From the NCBI RefSeq assembly GCF_050789285.1, contig NZ_JBOUVX010000002.1, positions 806,001 to 870,000 on the forward strand: a DNA stretch of 64,000 nt, written 5' to 3'. Below the pieces are notes generated by a model. The model worked only from the letters and a program-made list of their open reading frames with translations. It ran no database searches and was not told the origin of the DNA. This DNA comes from CAVPWP01 sp050789285 (GTDB lineage Bacteria; Pseudomonadota; Alphaproteobacteria; Rhodobacterales; Rhodobacteraceae). Below, in pieces: positions 42,662 to 51,525 of this stretch (within the stretch, counting starts at the first letter, position 1; each line of letters opens with the position of its first letter). Position numbers and translations under genes: made by a program.

Positions 42662-42829
42662 ATGGCGAAGCCGACGACGATCAAGATCCGTCTCAATTCG
42701 ACCGCTGACACGGGCCACTTCTACGTGACCAAGAAGAACGCCCGCACGATGACGGAGAAGATGGTCGTACGCAAATACGACCCCGTCGCGCGCAAGCACG
42801 TCGAATACAAGGAAGGCAAGATCAAGTAG
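42662..42829 (+). CDS. rpmG: 50S ribosomal protein L33
   Basis: 55 residues starting [11 protein letters not shown] and ending YKEGKIK. It is the cysteine-free form of L33 with the usual [14 protein letters not shown] segment and the [14 protein letters not shown]-terminal part. GGAG lies a few bases upstream of the ATG. It is a single-gene unit flanked by a strong promoter and a strong terminator. The lack of the zinc-binding Cys pairs means it does not need zinc. Confidence 0.95.
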   Translation: MAKPTTIKIRLNSTADTGHFYVTKKNARTMTEKMVVRKYDPVARKHVEYKEGKIK

Positions 42830-42852
42830 GATCCCCTTCCGGAAAGATCGAC

Positions 42853-42883
42853 AAGGCCGCGCGTCCCCCGCGCGGCCTTTTTC
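42853..42883 (+). terminator. Rho-independent terminator of rpmG
   Basis: Perfect 11-base arms AAGGCCGCGCG / CGCGCGGCCTT with a five-base loop, followed by a T-rich run (TTTTTCTTT), 24 bases after the rpmG stop. Confidence 0.92.
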
Positions 42884-42944
42884 TTTGGCGGGCGTGGCAG
42901 GAGCGGGCGGCGATCCCCACATCAAGCCCACGAAGGGCCTTGCC

Positions 42945-43463
42945 ATGACTGCCGAGACGATCACGATCCGCACCGCCCGACCGGCCGATCTGGCCGCGGC
43001 CGATGCCCTTTTCTCCGAAAGCTACCCGATTCTGCTGAGGGGGGATTACCCGCCGTCTGTCCGGGTCCTCGCCATCCCACTGATCTCGCGGGCGCAGCCC
43101 CACCTGCTTGCCTCGGGCACGTACTTCCTGGCCGAGGACGCCGACGGGCGGCTTGTCGGCGCGGGCGGCTGGACGCGCGCGGCGCGGGTGCGCGAGGTAG
43201 GCCAGGTCCGCCACGTCGTGACCGACCATCGCCGGACCCGTCGGGGGATCGGCCGCGCGCTGATGGCGCATATCTTTTCCACAGCGCGCGAGGCCGGCAT
43301 CCGCCACCTGCAATGCCAAAGCACCAGGACTGCGGTGCCCTTCTACAGCGCCTGCGGTTTCCGCGAGCTTGGGCCGATCGAGGTGCCGTTGCAGCCCGGG
43401 ATCAGCTTTCCCGCCGTCGCGATGGAGCGCGACCTTGCCGCCACGCCGTCCGGGGCTGACTGA
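42945..43463 (+). CDS. GNAT-family N-acetyltransferase
   Basis: 172 residues starting MTAETITIRTARPADL. Acetyl-CoA binding motif A is VRHVVTDHRRTRRGIGRALM (about 88-107) with the Arg-Arg-Gly-Ile-Gly loop; the C-terminal FYSACGFRELGP is motif B. The start at 42945 has AAGGG upstream and follows directly on the family N-terminus. Acceptor unknown. It stands alone after the rpmG terminator. Confidence 0.87.
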   Translation: MTAETITIRTARPADLAAADALFSESYPILLRGDYPPSVRVLAIPLISRAQPHLLASGTYFLAEDADGRLVGAGGWTRAARVREVGQVRHVVTDHRRTRRGIGRALMAHIFSTAREAGIRHLQCQSTRTAVPFYSACGFRELGPIEVPLQPGISFPAVAMERDLAATPSGAD

Positions 43464-43533
43464 ACAACTGCCCCAAAAGCGCCCCAGTCTGCCCTATGCT
43501 GCCGGGGAATCGCGAACCAGGATGGAGGGACAC

Positions 43534-43998
43534 ATGCGAATTCGCGCGCTTATCCTCGTGCTGCCTCTGGCGGCCTGTGCCAGTGTCGAGGAACGGACCG
43601 ATGCCCGCAGCGGAACGGGCTTCGCCACCGCCACGACCGCCAGCACGGTGGAACGTCAGCCGACCCGGGTGAACGTCACCATGCAGGGCTATGATGCCGT
43701 GCCGATCGTGCGCGTGGCCGGGTCGCCATCCACCCTGGACGAGGCGGCGCAGCTTGCGCTGGCTGCCGGTGGCAGCGACGCGGGGGTCTGGGCGCCCGCG
43801 ACCGTGGGCGGGACCACCTATGCCCTGCGGCAGGTCATGGTCGGATCGTTCAACTTCACCGTGGCCGAGCCGCAGACCGGGCGGCCAACCGCCACGCCCG
43901 AGCTTCTGTCGAACGTCAGTGTCCGCACCGGCTGTCTCACCACCGGGCAGACCTTCGCCGACCGGGGGCGCATCGCCGTCGCGATGGACTGCAACTGA
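43534..43998 (+). CDS. small lipoprotein of unknown function
   Basis: 154 residues. GGAGGG six bases upstream of ATG 43534. Short signal peptide with lipobox VLPLAACAS (Cys at about 15). The mature part is beta-rich and neutral; VRTGCLTTGQTFADRGRIAVAMDCN at the end carries two Cys that may form a disulfide (about 134 and 153). I do not recognise the family. A shared bidirectional terminator lies between it and the convergent Bax-inhibitor gene. Confidence 0.7.
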   Translation: MRIRALILVLPLAACASVEERTDARSGTGFATATTASTVERQPTRVNVTMQGYDAVPIVRVAGSPSTLDEAAQLALAAGGSDAGVWAPATVGGTTYALRQVMVGSFNFTVAEPQTGRPTATPELLSNVSVRTGCLTTGQTFADRGRIAVAMDCN

Positions 43999-44077
43999 CC
44001 GCCTGACGCGGCGCCCCGCGGCGTGACGCGCCCGGCGACGCATCGGGCGCTGGCCTGCGACCGCCGGCAAAAAAGAA

Positions 44078-44102
44078 AAGGCCGGCGATTACGCCGGCCT
44101 TT
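44078..44102. terminator. bidirectional terminator
   Basis: Ten-base arms AAGGCCGGCG / CGCCGGCCTT with a four-base loop between two convergent genes. On the minus strand a T-rich run (TTTTCTTTTTT) follows, so it is a strong terminator for the Bax-inhibitor gene; on the plus strand only TTT follows. Confidence 0.85.
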
Positions 44103-44127
44103 CCACATGCGGTTCCCTGCCTGCGCC

Positions 44128-44865
44128 TTACTGGCGGTTGCCGAACAATTGCAGCAGGAACATGAAGATGTTGATGAAGTTGAGGTAGAGGCTCAGCGCC
44201 CCCATGATCCCCGACTTGTCCATCCATTCCTTGTCCATGTGCTGGGCATGAGCGATGTAGTCGGTCTTGATCCGCTGCGTGTCATAGGCGGTGAGACCGG
44301 CGAAGATCAGAAGGCCAAGGATCGAGACGGCGAACATGATCGCCGGCGAGCCAAGGAAGATGTTGATGATCGACGCCACGATCAGGCCGATCACGCCCAT
44401 GATCAGGAACGCGCCCCAGCCCGAGATGTCTTTCTTCGTGGTATAGCCCCAAAGCGACAGGCCCGCGAAGGCGATCGAGGTCACGATGAAGGTCTGCGCG
44501 ATCGACATGCCGGTGAACGCGGCGAAGATCCACGAGATCGACAGGCCCATCACCGCCGCGAAGGCGTAGAAGAACAGTTGCGCGCCGGCCGCCGACAGGC
44601 GGTTGATCGCGGCGCCGAAGGCGAAGACCATGATCAGGGGGGCGAACATGGCGATCCAGCCGAGGATATTCGGCTGAAGCGTGATCGGGTCGCGGAAGAT
44701 CGAAAGGAGCGCGGCGCTCGATCCGACCGCCCAGGCAACACCGGCGGTCACGAGCATGCCCACGGACATCGTGCCGTAGACCTTGCTCATATGGGCGCGA
44801 AGGCCCTCGTCGATAGCGGCCGCGCGGGCGCCGACACCGGCGCGGACGGTCTGATACTCAGCCAT
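44128..44865 (-). CDS. Bax inhibitor-1/YccA family membrane protein
   Basis: 245 residues with seven membrane helices. The family motif region appears as AQTFIVTSIAFAGLSLWGYTT (about 125-145) and AGLTAYDTQRIK (about 195-206), where the two Asp near the C-terminus correspond to the pH sensor of BsYetJ. The start MAEYQTV at 44865 has GGAGG upstream. Bacterial members are calcium leak channels or modulators of FtsH; exact role here unknown. Confidence 0.9.
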   Translation of the reverse strand: MAEYQTVRAGVGARAAAIDEGLRAHMSKVYGTMSVGMLVTAGVAWAVGSSAALLSIFRDPITLQPNILGWIAMFAPLIMVFAFGAAINRLSAAGAQLFFYAFAAVMGLSISWIFAAFTGMSIAQTFIVTSIAFAGLSLWGYTTKKDISGWGAFLIMGVIGLIVASIINIFLGSPAIMFAVSILGLLIFAGLTAYDTQRIKTDYIAHAQHMDKEWMDKSGIMGALSLYLNFINIFMFLLQLFGNRQ

Positions 44866-45014
44866 TAAAGCCTCCGAAAAGCTCCCTAGTCGGGCGGCAG
44901 GCCCACGCCTACCGCTCTCGTCTGACAATATTGGCAGGGCTGCCCTCCGTTTCAAGCGGAATGCAGGAGCAATTCAGTTTTTTTGTCAGGTATGGCCTGG
45001 GCGCGTCGGGGCGG

Positions 45015-45260
45015 TCAGGCACGCCAGTGGTTCGGCACGTCCCAGGGGATATCGTCGGGCACGTCCCACGGCGCGCGCGCGGCTTCGCGGCGGACCTCGG
45101 CTTCGGTCAGCCCGAGGTCATCGAGAAGCCGTGCATCAAGCGCGGCCAGCGCCCGGCGCTGTCGCATCACCTCGCGCAGGCCAAGAAGGGTTTTCAGAAT
45201 GCCCGCGCGGCGCTGCCGCGGGGCGTGGGGCAGACTGAGGCTGATCAAACGGGTCGTCAT
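45015..45260 (-). CDS. DUF1127 small protein
   Basis: 81 residues. The central LREVMRQRRALAALDARLLDDLGL (about 29-52) is the DUF1127/YjiS pattern, followed by the TEAEVRREAARA segment. The C-terminus ends in a repeat-like WDVPDDIPWDVPNHW. Small DUF1127 proteins affect phosphate and carbon metabolism and RNA maturation in other alphaproteobacteria. It is divergent from a LysR regulator with 123 bases between. ATG at 45260 is preferred to GTG at 45263. Confidence 0.82.
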   Translation of the reverse strand: MTTRLISLSLPHAPRQRRAGILKTLLGLREVMRQRRALAALDARLLDDLGLTEAEVRREAARAPWDVPDDIPWDVPNHWRA

Positions 45261-45361
45261 CACGCGGTCCTTGTCGAAGTGTGAAATGTCGGGATCGGGT
45301 CATCACCGGCATTGATGTGGATGCCGCAAGGAGATACATTTGTAAATCGAATGATTTTGAA

Positions 45362-45373
45362 GTGATGCATCAC
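45362..45373. promoter_or_regulatory. 12-base palindrome before the LysR gene
   Basis: GTGATGCATCAC is a perfect palindrome ending ten bases before the LysR start, in the divergent gap with the DUF1127 gene. Its place between the two promoters fits an autoregulatory site. It overlaps the ribosome binding region, so repression of the regulator itself is most plausible. Confidence 0.4.
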
Positions 45374-45383
45374 GGAGTGTGAT

Positions 45384-46238
45384 ATGCCGCGGCACCTCGA
45401 TCTCACTGCCCTGCGATCCTTCGTCACCGTGGCCGAAACCGGCGGGGTCACGAAGGCCGCAGGCTTCCTGCACCTCACGCAATCGGCCGTCTCGATGCAG
45501 CTCAAGCGATTGGAAGAGTCGCTGGGTCTGGCGCTCCTCGACCGGTCGTCGCGTAGCGTTTCGCTGACCGCCGCTGGCGAGCAGCTTCTGAGCTATGCCC
45601 GGCGGATGCTTGACCTCAACGACCAGGTCATTCTGCGCATGACCGATCAGGACTATGAAGGCGAACTGGTCCTGGGCGTGCCGGCCGACATCGTCTATCC
45701 GTCGATCCCGCAGGTTCTGCAGCGCTTCAACATCGAATTCCCGCGGGTCCGCGTCACGCTTCTGTCGTCCTACACGCGCAAGCTTCGCGACCTTTACGCC
45801 CGCGGTGGCTGCGACATGATCCTGACGACCGAGGATCACGTCGGACCGGGCGGCGAGACGCTGGTCGAGCGGCCGCTGATCTGGATCGGGGCGGTCGGCG
45901 GATCGGCCTGGCGGCAGCGCCCGCTGCGCCTGGCCTTCGAGAAGGCCTGCATCTTCCGCCCCGACGTTCAGAAGGCGCTCGACGCGGCTGGTGTGCCCTG
46001 GGACATGGCGGTCGAATCAGAGTCGAGCCGCACGGTCGAGGCCAGCGTCAGCGCCGATCTTGCCGTGCATGCTGCCATCGAAGGCACCGAACCGCCCTAT
46101 GTCGAAAGGATCGCCCACAACGGCGGCCTGCCGACCCTGCCGAGGATCCTGATCAACTTCTACACCGCCGACCCCAAGGGCGACGTGCCGAAGGCGGCAC
46201 TCGCCGCGCTGGTGCGTCAGGCCTATCGGGCGGGCTAG
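45384..46238 (+). CDS. LysR-family transcriptional regulator
   Basis: 284 residues. The N-terminal winged helix has GGVTKAAGFLHLTQSAVSMQLKRLEESLG (about 20-48; recognition helix SAVSMQLKRLE) typical of LysR proteins. The C-terminal part is the periplasmic-binding-like effector domain. Divergent from a DUF1127 gene and convergent with a quinone oxidoreductase (four-base overlap). The effector is unknown. Confidence 0.88.
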   Translation: MPRHLDLTALRSFVTVAETGGVTKAAGFLHLTQSAVSMQLKRLEESLGLALLDRSSRSVSLTAAGEQLLSYARRMLDLNDQVILRMTDQDYEGELVLGVPADIVYPSIPQVLQRFNIEFPRVRVTLLSSYTRKLRDLYARGGCDMILTTEDHVGPGGETLVERPLIWIGAVGGSAWRQRPLRLAFEKACIFRPDVQKALDAAGVPWDMAVESESSRTVEASVSADLAVHAAIEGTEPPYVERIAHNGGLPTLPRILINFYTADPKGDVPKAALAALVRQAYRAG

Positions 46239-47197
46239 GGCAGGACCACCACCTTGCCGGTCGACCCGCGGCCCTTGAGAAGGGCAAGCGCCTCGTCCGC
46301 GCGCTCAAGCGGGAACCGGTGGCTGATATGCGGGCTGATCCGCCCCTCGGCACGCCAGCGAAAGACCTCGGCCAGGCTGTCGGTCAGAACGTCGGGGGCG
46401 AAGCTCAGATAGCCCCCCCAGTAGAAGCCGTGCACCGAGACGTTCTTCACCAGAAGGTGGTTCGGCCGGATGTCGGGCAGCGTGCCGCTGGCGAACCCGA
46501 TCAGAAGGATGCGGCCCTCGGGCCGTGTCGCGCTTAGCGCCGCGCGAAACGCCGGTCCGCCCACGGCGTCATAGACCACATCGGCCCCGCCCAGCGCACG
46601 CACCGCGTCAGTCAGGTCGTCGCGGTCGCTGTCGAGGACATGCTGTGCCCCGGCCTGCGCGGCGATCGCGCCCTTTTCCGGGCCGCGGGCGCTGGCGATC
46701 ACGCGCGCGCCGATCATGGCGCCGATCTCGACCGCGGTCAGCCCGACGCCCCCTGCCGCGCCAAGGACCAGCAGAGTCTCGCCGGGCTTGAGCCGGGCCG
46801 TTCGCAGAAGGGCCAGGTGCGACGTGCCATAGGCGACCTGCATCGCCGCGGCCTCGTCCATGGGCATGTGGTCGGCCAAGGGCACAAGGCGGTCCGCGGG
46901 CGCAAGGGCCACCTCGGCAAGGCCCCCTTGCCCAGGAAAGGCCGCGACGCGGCGGCCGACAAGGCCCGGGTCGACGCCCGGCCCCGCGGCGGCAACGGTT
47001 CCCGCGATCTCCATGCCCGGCGTCAGCGGAAACGGCGGCTGGTCCTGATACTGGCCCGAGATCATCAGGAGATCGGCGAAGTTCAACCCGCAGGCCGCCA
47101 CGCGGATCGCCACCTGGCCGGGCCCGGGCGACGGGTCCGGCCCTTCGACCAGGGCGGATGCCGCGTCCTTCGCCGAAATGATGAGCCTTCTCGCCAC
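46235..47197 (-). CDS. NADPH:quinone oxidoreductase-like MDR protein
   Basis: 320 residues. Zinc-free medium-chain dehydrogenase: N-terminal GroES-like fold with AACGLNFADLLMISGQY (about 34-50) and FPLTPGMEIAGTV (about 56-68), then the cofactor fold with LLVLGAAGGVGLTAVEIG (about 141-158) containing the AAGGVG NADPH loop. C-terminal STGKVVVLP is the usual end. It reduces quinones or enoyl compounds with NADPH. Substrate unknown. Confidence 0.87.
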   Translation of the reverse strand: MARRLIISAKDAASALVEGPDPSPGPGQVAIRVAACGLNFADLLMISGQYQDQPPFPLTPGMEIAGTVAAAGPGVDPGLVGRRVAAFPGQGGLAEVALAPADRLVPLADHMPMDEAAAMQVAYGTSHLALLRTARLKPGETLLVLGAAGGVGLTAVEIGAMIGARVIASARGPEKGAIAAQAGAQHVLDSDRDDLTDAVRALGGADVVYDAVGGPAFRAALSATRPEGRILLIGFASGTLPDIRPNHLLVKNVSVHGFYWGGYLSFAPDVLTDSLAEVFRWRAEGRISPHISHRFPLERADEALALLKGRGSTGKVVVLP

Positions 47198-47375
47198 GCC
47201 ATCCTCCCCGCGTTTTGGCCGCGCTTCCGGATTATCGTCTTGCGCCTCGTCTGACCATCCCGGGCGAACCGTCGCCGACGGAAAGCTGCGCGCCCCCGAA
47301 AAAGACAGGAAACACCCATAGCGTGTAATGGCGGAAGCCTGGCTCCTGGGCGGCCGTCAAGAAAATTCATATGAT

Positions 47376-47389
47376 ATCAATAAATTGAT
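47376..47389. promoter_or_regulatory. AT-rich inverted repeat upstream of the XRE gene
   Basis: ATCAAT-aa-ATTGAT is a perfect six-base inverted repeat in the AT-rich core (47362-47392) of the 296-base gap between the divergent oxidoreductase and XRE genes. It may be the operator of the XRE regulator. The remaining gap shows no open frame or hairpin of note. Confidence 0.4.
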
Positions 47390-47493
47390 GAGGTGTTCGC
47401 GGGAGCACCTGACCAAAAAGACAGGTTGTGCGCCGACGGTGGAATAGGCGATTTTATGGTATTGGTTGTGTTCTTTACCAGGAGCCTGAAGAC

Positions 47494-47856
47494 ATGAAAC
47501 ACCCCGTGGATGTGCATGTGGGCAAGCGTGTCCGCCATCGCCGCTGGATGGTTGGCATGACCCAGCAGCAGCTTGCCGAGCGGGTCGGAATCAAGTTCCA
47601 GCAGATCCAGAAGTACGAAACCGGCATGAACCGCATCAGCGCCTCGCGCCTGTGGGACATCGCGGCTGCGCTTGACGCGCCGATCAGCTTCTTCTTCGAA
47701 GGGCTCTCGGACGTGGCCGACAGTGCCACGCCGCTGCCGGGAGACATCCTTGCCGACAAGGAAGCGCTGGAACTCGTCCGGTCCTACTATGCCATCCCCG
47801 AGACCCAGCGCCGGCGCCTGTTCGAACTGGCCCGTGTGCTGAGCGACGCGGCCTGA
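47494..47856 (+). CDS. XRE-family helix-turn-helix regulator
   Basis: 120 residues. The HTH is VGMTQQQLAERVGIKFQQIQ (about 22-41), followed by KYETGMNRISASRLWDIAAA typical of Cro/CI-type repressors common in Rhodobacterales. The C-terminal 40 residues are acidic and helical. AGGAG ten bases upstream supports ATG 47494 over the longer open frame. No phage genes surround it, so it is a host regulator. Confidence 0.88.
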   Translation: MKHPVDVHVGKRVRHRRWMVGMTQQQLAERVGIKFQQIQKYETGMNRISASRLWDIAAALDAPISFFFEGLSDVADSATPLPGDILADKEALELVRSYYAIPETQRRRLFELARVLSDAA

Positions 47857-47929
47857 CCGCGACGGACGCTTGACCCCGACGCGCCTGCGCCGCTACCGAG
47901 GATCGGCTGGCGGCAAGGGCGCGGGGATC

Positions 47930-48742
47930 ATGCGAGACGATCTTGATATCGATGGGCTGTGGGCGCTTGCCAACGCCGTGGCGGACGCCGCGCGCGCAGA
48001 GACCCTGCGCCATTTCCGAAGCGACGGCCTGACGTCGGAAAGCAAGGCCGCCCATTACGACCCCGTGACCGCGGCCGATCGCGGCGCCGAGGAAGTCATG
48101 CGCGCACTCATCCATCGCCATCGCCCGGACGACGGCATCCTTGGCGAAGAAATGGCCGACCATGCCGGGACCTCGGGCTTGACCTGGGTGCTTGACCCCA
48201 TCGACGGGACGCGCGGCTTCATCAGCGGGACGCCGACCTGGGGCGTGCTGGTGGCCGTCGCCGATCACGACGGTCCGATCCTTGGCATCATCGACCAGCC
48301 CTATATCGGCGAACGCTTCAGCGGCGGCCCCGGGCGCGCCATGGTCGAGGGCCCGATGGGCCGGCATTCCCTCGGGACGCGGCCGCCCCGCCCGCTGTCC
48401 GAGGCGACGATCTTCACGACCTTTCCGGAAGTCGGAACCGAGGCCGAGAGGCGGGCCTTTCAGGCCGTCGCGCAGCGCGCGCGCCTTACGCGCTACGGGA
48501 TGGATTGCTATGCCTATGCGCTGATCGCGGCCGGGCAGATCGATCTGGTGATCGAGGCCGGGCTCTATCCCTTCGACGTCGCCGCCCCGATCGCCGTGAT
48601 CGAGGCCGCGGGCGGCCTCGTCACCGACTGGACCGGCGGTCCCGCCCATGGCGGCGGGCGGATTCTTGCGGCGGCCAATTCCATGATCCACGCCGAGGCT
48701 CTTGCCCTTCTGACGGACGCGCTTGCGGGGGCAGGGGCGTGA
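47930..48742 (+). CDS. hisN: histidinol-phosphatase, inositol monophosphatase family
   Basis: 270 residues. Metal-site motifs are ILGEEMAD (about 67-74), WVLDPIDGTRGFISGTPTWG (about 86-105) and GLYPFDVAAPIAVIEAAGG (about 212-230). The DPIDGTRGFISG variant is characteristic of the HisN histidinol-phosphatases of actinobacteria and alphaproteobacteria, rather than of SuhB. It catalyses the eighth step of histidine synthesis. Its stop overlaps the deaminase start (GTGA). Confidence 0.8.
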   Translation: MRDDLDIDGLWALANAVADAARAETLRHFRSDGLTSESKAAHYDPVTAADRGAEEVMRALIHRHRPDDGILGEEMADHAGTSGLTWVLDPIDGTRGFISGTPTWGVLVAVADHDGPILGIIDQPYIGERFSGGPGRAMVEGPMGRHSLGTRPPRPLSEATIFTTFPEVGTEAERRAFQAVAQRARLTRYGMDCYAYALIAAGQIDLVIEAGLYPFDVAAPIAVIEAAGGLVTDWTGGPAHGGGRILAAANSMIHAEALALLTDALAGAGA

Positions 48743-50079
48743 CCCATACCCTTTTGCGCGGCGCGGCCACCGTCCTGACGATGGACGATGGGCGCCGCGA
48801 ACTTGCCGGGAAGGACATCCGTCTGAGGGGCGGCACCGTTGCCGAGATCGGCCCGGCGCTGCGGGCTGACGGCGCCGAGATCGTGAATGCGGCCGGGTGC
48901 CTTGTCACGCCGGGCCTCGTGAACACGCATCACCATCTCTACCAGACGCTGACCCGGGCGGTGCCCGCCGGGCAGGACGCGCTCTTGTTCGGCTGGCTTC
49001 GGGCGCTTTATCCGATCTGGGCGCGCTACACGCCCGAGGATGTGCACCTCGCCACGCTGTGCGGCCTTGGCGAGGTTGCGTTGTCGGGCTGCACCACGTC
49101 GTCCGACCACCTCTACCTCTTTCCGAACGGGGCCCGGCTTGACGACACGATCGATGCCGCCTTGCAGGTCGGCCTGCGGTTCCATCCCACCCGCGGCGCA
49201 ATGTCGATCGGGGAAAGCGCTGGCGGCCTGCCGCCCGACAGCCTGGTCGAGCGTGAAGAGGCCATCCTGAACGACTGCCTGCGCGTGATCGACGCCTTTC
49301 ACGATCCCGCGCCGGGGGCGATGGTGCGCGTGGGCGTGGCGCCCTGTTCGCCGTTCTCGGTCAGCCGCGAGTTGATGCGCGACGCCGCGATCCTGGCCCG
49401 GGACAAGGGCGTGCGGCTTCACACCCACCTGGCAGAGAACGACGAAGACGTGGCCTACAGCCTTGCCACCTTCGGCTGCCGCCCGGGTCAGTACGCCGAG
49501 GACCTGGGATGGACCGGCGCCGACGTCTGGCACGCCCATTGCGTCAAGCTCGATCGCGCCGAGATCGGCCTGTTCGCGCGGTCCCGCACGGGGGTCGCGC
49601 ATTGTCCCTGCTCGAACTGCCGGCTTGGCTCGGGCATCGCGCCGGTCCGCGCCATGCGCGACGCGGGCGTGCCGGTCGGGCTTGGTGTCGACGGATCGGC
49701 GTCGAACGATCGCGCCAGCCTTCTGGCCGAGGCCCGGCAGGCGTTGCTGCTGCAGCGCGTCTCGCGCGGGGCCGACGCCCTGAGCGCGCGCGAGGCCTTG
49801 TACGTCGCCACCCGTGGCGGGGCCGAAGTTCTGGGCCGCGACGACATCGGACAGATCGCGCCGGGCTATCGGGCGGACATCGCGGTCTGGGATGTCGCGG
49901 GCCTTGAAAGCGCGGGAAGCTGGGACCCGGCCGCGCTGGTGCTGGCCGGACCGGGCCGGGTGCGCGATCTTTTCGTCGAAGGCCGTCGGATCGTGTCGGA
50001 CGGGCAACTGGTAACCGTCGATGAACGGACGCTTGCCACGCGTGCGGCGCACGCGGTGGCCCGGCTTGTCGACGGCTAG
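48739..50079 (+). CDS. 8-oxoguanine deaminase
   Basis: 446 residues from a GTG overlapping hisN. The amidohydrolase zinc site is visible: PGLVNTHHHLYQTLTRAVPA (about 59-78), the His of LHTHLAEND, HAHCVKLD (about 263-270) and LGVDGSASND (about 316-325). The Q-T-L-T-R-A-V-P and DALLFGWLRALYPIWARYTPE segment is typical of 8-oxoguanine deaminases (Pa0142 type). The enzyme gives urate from 8-oxoguanine. It ends in a four-base overlap with convergent guanine deaminase. Confidence 0.87.
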   Translation: MTHTLLRGAATVLTMDDGRRELAGKDIRLRGGTVAEIGPALRADGAEIVNAAGCLVTPGLVNTHHHLYQTLTRAVPAGQDALLFGWLRALYPIWARYTPEDVHLATLCGLGEVALSGCTTSSDHLYLFPNGARLDDTIDAALQVGLRFHPTRGAMSIGESAGGLPPDSLVEREEAILNDCLRVIDAFHDPAPGAMVRVGVAPCSPFSVSRELMRDAAILARDKGVRLHTHLAENDEDVAYSLATFGCRPGQYAEDLGWTGADVWHAHCVKLDRAEIGLFARSRTGVAHCPCSNCRLGSGIAPVRAMRDAGVPVGLGVDGSASNDRASLLAEARQALLLQRVSRGADALSAREALYVATRGGAEVLGRDDIGQIAPGYRADIAVWDVAGLESAGSWDPAALVLAGPGRVRDLFVEGRRIVSDGQLVTVDERTLATRAAHAVARLVDG

Positions 50080-51386
50080 GGCCGGTCTGTTCGCGCTTCC
50101 ACCATCCGACCCGCGACATAGGTCGCCACGACTGCCCGGTCGTCGCCCATCATGATGGTGGGAAAGACGGCCTCCCAGATATCCTCGGCGCGCTCGGCCC
50201 GCTGCGCGATGGCGGGTGTCGAGCCAAGATCGAGCACCACGAGATCGGCTTCGATTCCCGGCCGCAGCGTGCCGATCCTGTCGCCAAGGCCCAGGGCCGC
50301 CGCCGAGCCCGCGGTCGCAAGCCACAGAAGCTCGGCCGGGTGCAGGGCCCGGTGGCGCAGCTGCGCCACCTCATAGGCCGCGGCCATCGTCCGCAGCATC
50401 GAAAAGGATGAGCCCCCGCCGGTGTCGGTGGCAAGCCCCACGCGGATGCCGCGGCCCTTCAGCCCCTCCATGTCGAACAGCCCCGAGCCGATGAAGGTGT
50501 TCGAGGTCGGGCAATGCACAAGCGCCGCGCCGACCTCGGCCAGGCGGTCGATCTCGCGCGGCGTCAGGTGGATCGCGTGGCCATAAAGGCCGTTCGGGCC
50601 AAGCAGGCCGAAGCGTTCGTAGGTGTCGAGGTAATCCGATGCCTCGGGGAAAAGCTCGGCCACCCAAAGGCATTCGTCGGTCTGCTCGCTCAGGTGGGTC
50701 TGCATCAGGCAGTCGGGATGCTCGGCCCAGAGCGCGCCCAACGCCTCAAGCTGCGCCGGTGTCGAGGTGGGCGAGAACCGCGGCGTGATGACATAGGACA
50801 GCCGCCCGCGCCCGTGCCAGCGCGCGAGCGCCGCCTTGCTTTCGTCATATGCGCGCCGGGGCGTATCGGTCAGGCCGGCGGGCGCGTTCCGGTCCATGCA
50901 GGTCTTCCCGCCCAGGGCCCGCAGGCCACGGGCGTCGGCCTCGGCGAAGTAGGCCTCGACGCTTTCGGGGTGGCTGGTGCAGTAGCTGGCGACGGTCGTC
51001 GTGCCGTGGGCCAGCGTCAGGTCGAAGTAGCGCGCCGCGATCGTCCGGGCGTAGGCGGGGTCGGAAAAGCGCGTCTCTTCGGGGAAGGTGTAGCTGTTCA
51101 GCCAGTCGATCAGACGCTTGCCCCAACTCGCGATGATGGCGGTCTGGGGGTAATGCGCATGGGCGTCGACGAAGCCGGGCAGGATCAGCCCGTCACCGTG
51201 ATCGACGACCCCGGCCTGCGGATGCGCGGTGCGCAGCCGGTCCGCGGGGCCGACCGCGGCGATGCGCCCGTCCTCGATCAGCACGGCGCCGCGGCGTTCG
51301 TGCTGCGCCGCCTCGGCCGGATCGCCCCGGAAGGGATCGCGCGCGAAGGCAAGCGTCTGCCCGAGCAGGAGTGTCGGCTGCGCCAT
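50076..51386 (-). CDS. guaD: guanine deaminase
   Basis: 436 residues. ILPGFVDAHAHYPQTAIIAS (about 68-87) with HAHYPQ and the later TCMDRNAPAGLTD, QTHLSEQ, HCPTSNTFIGSGLF and LATDTGGGSSFSML are all guanine deaminase features. The enzyme converts guanine to xanthine with one zinc. The start at 51386 follows a GGAGA site; the longer frame has no support. Paired with the 8-oxoguanine deaminase it suggests purine salvage or breakdown. Confidence 0.93.
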   Translation of the reverse strand: MAQPTLLLGQTLAFARDPFRGDPAEAAQHERRGAVLIEDGRIAAVGPADRLRTAHPQAGVVDHGDGLILPGFVDAHAHYPQTAIIASWGKRLIDWLNSYTFPEETRFSDPAYARTIAARYFDLTLAHGTTTVASYCTSHPESVEAYFAEADARGLRALGGKTCMDRNAPAGLTDTPRRAYDESKAALARWHGRGRLSYVITPRFSPTSTPAQLEALGALWAEHPDCLMQTHLSEQTDECLWVAELFPEASDYLDTYERFGLLGPNGLYGHAIHLTPREIDRLAEVGAALVHCPTSNTFIGSGLFDMEGLKGRGIRVGLATDTGGGSSFSMLRTMAAAYEVAQLRHRALHPAELLWLATAGSAAALGLGDRIGTLRPGIEADLVVLDLGSTPAIAQRAERAEDIWEAVFPTIMMGDDRAVVATYVAGRMVEARTDRP

Positions 51387-51525
51387 CTGCTGTCTCCGTC
51401 CTTCGGCCTCGTGCGTCCGCGCGGCGCAGACTATGCCGCGCGGCGACGGGCGTAAATCCGGCCAGCCCCCTGTTTCTTGCAGGCGCCTTCCCCTATGGTC
51501 CGCCGCGAACGGCGGAGAGCGGACG

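Noticed and set aside
47494..47856. XRE regulator as a prophage or toxin-antitoxin remnant
   Set aside because: Neighbours are housekeeping genes, no integrase, phage gene or toxin partner is present.
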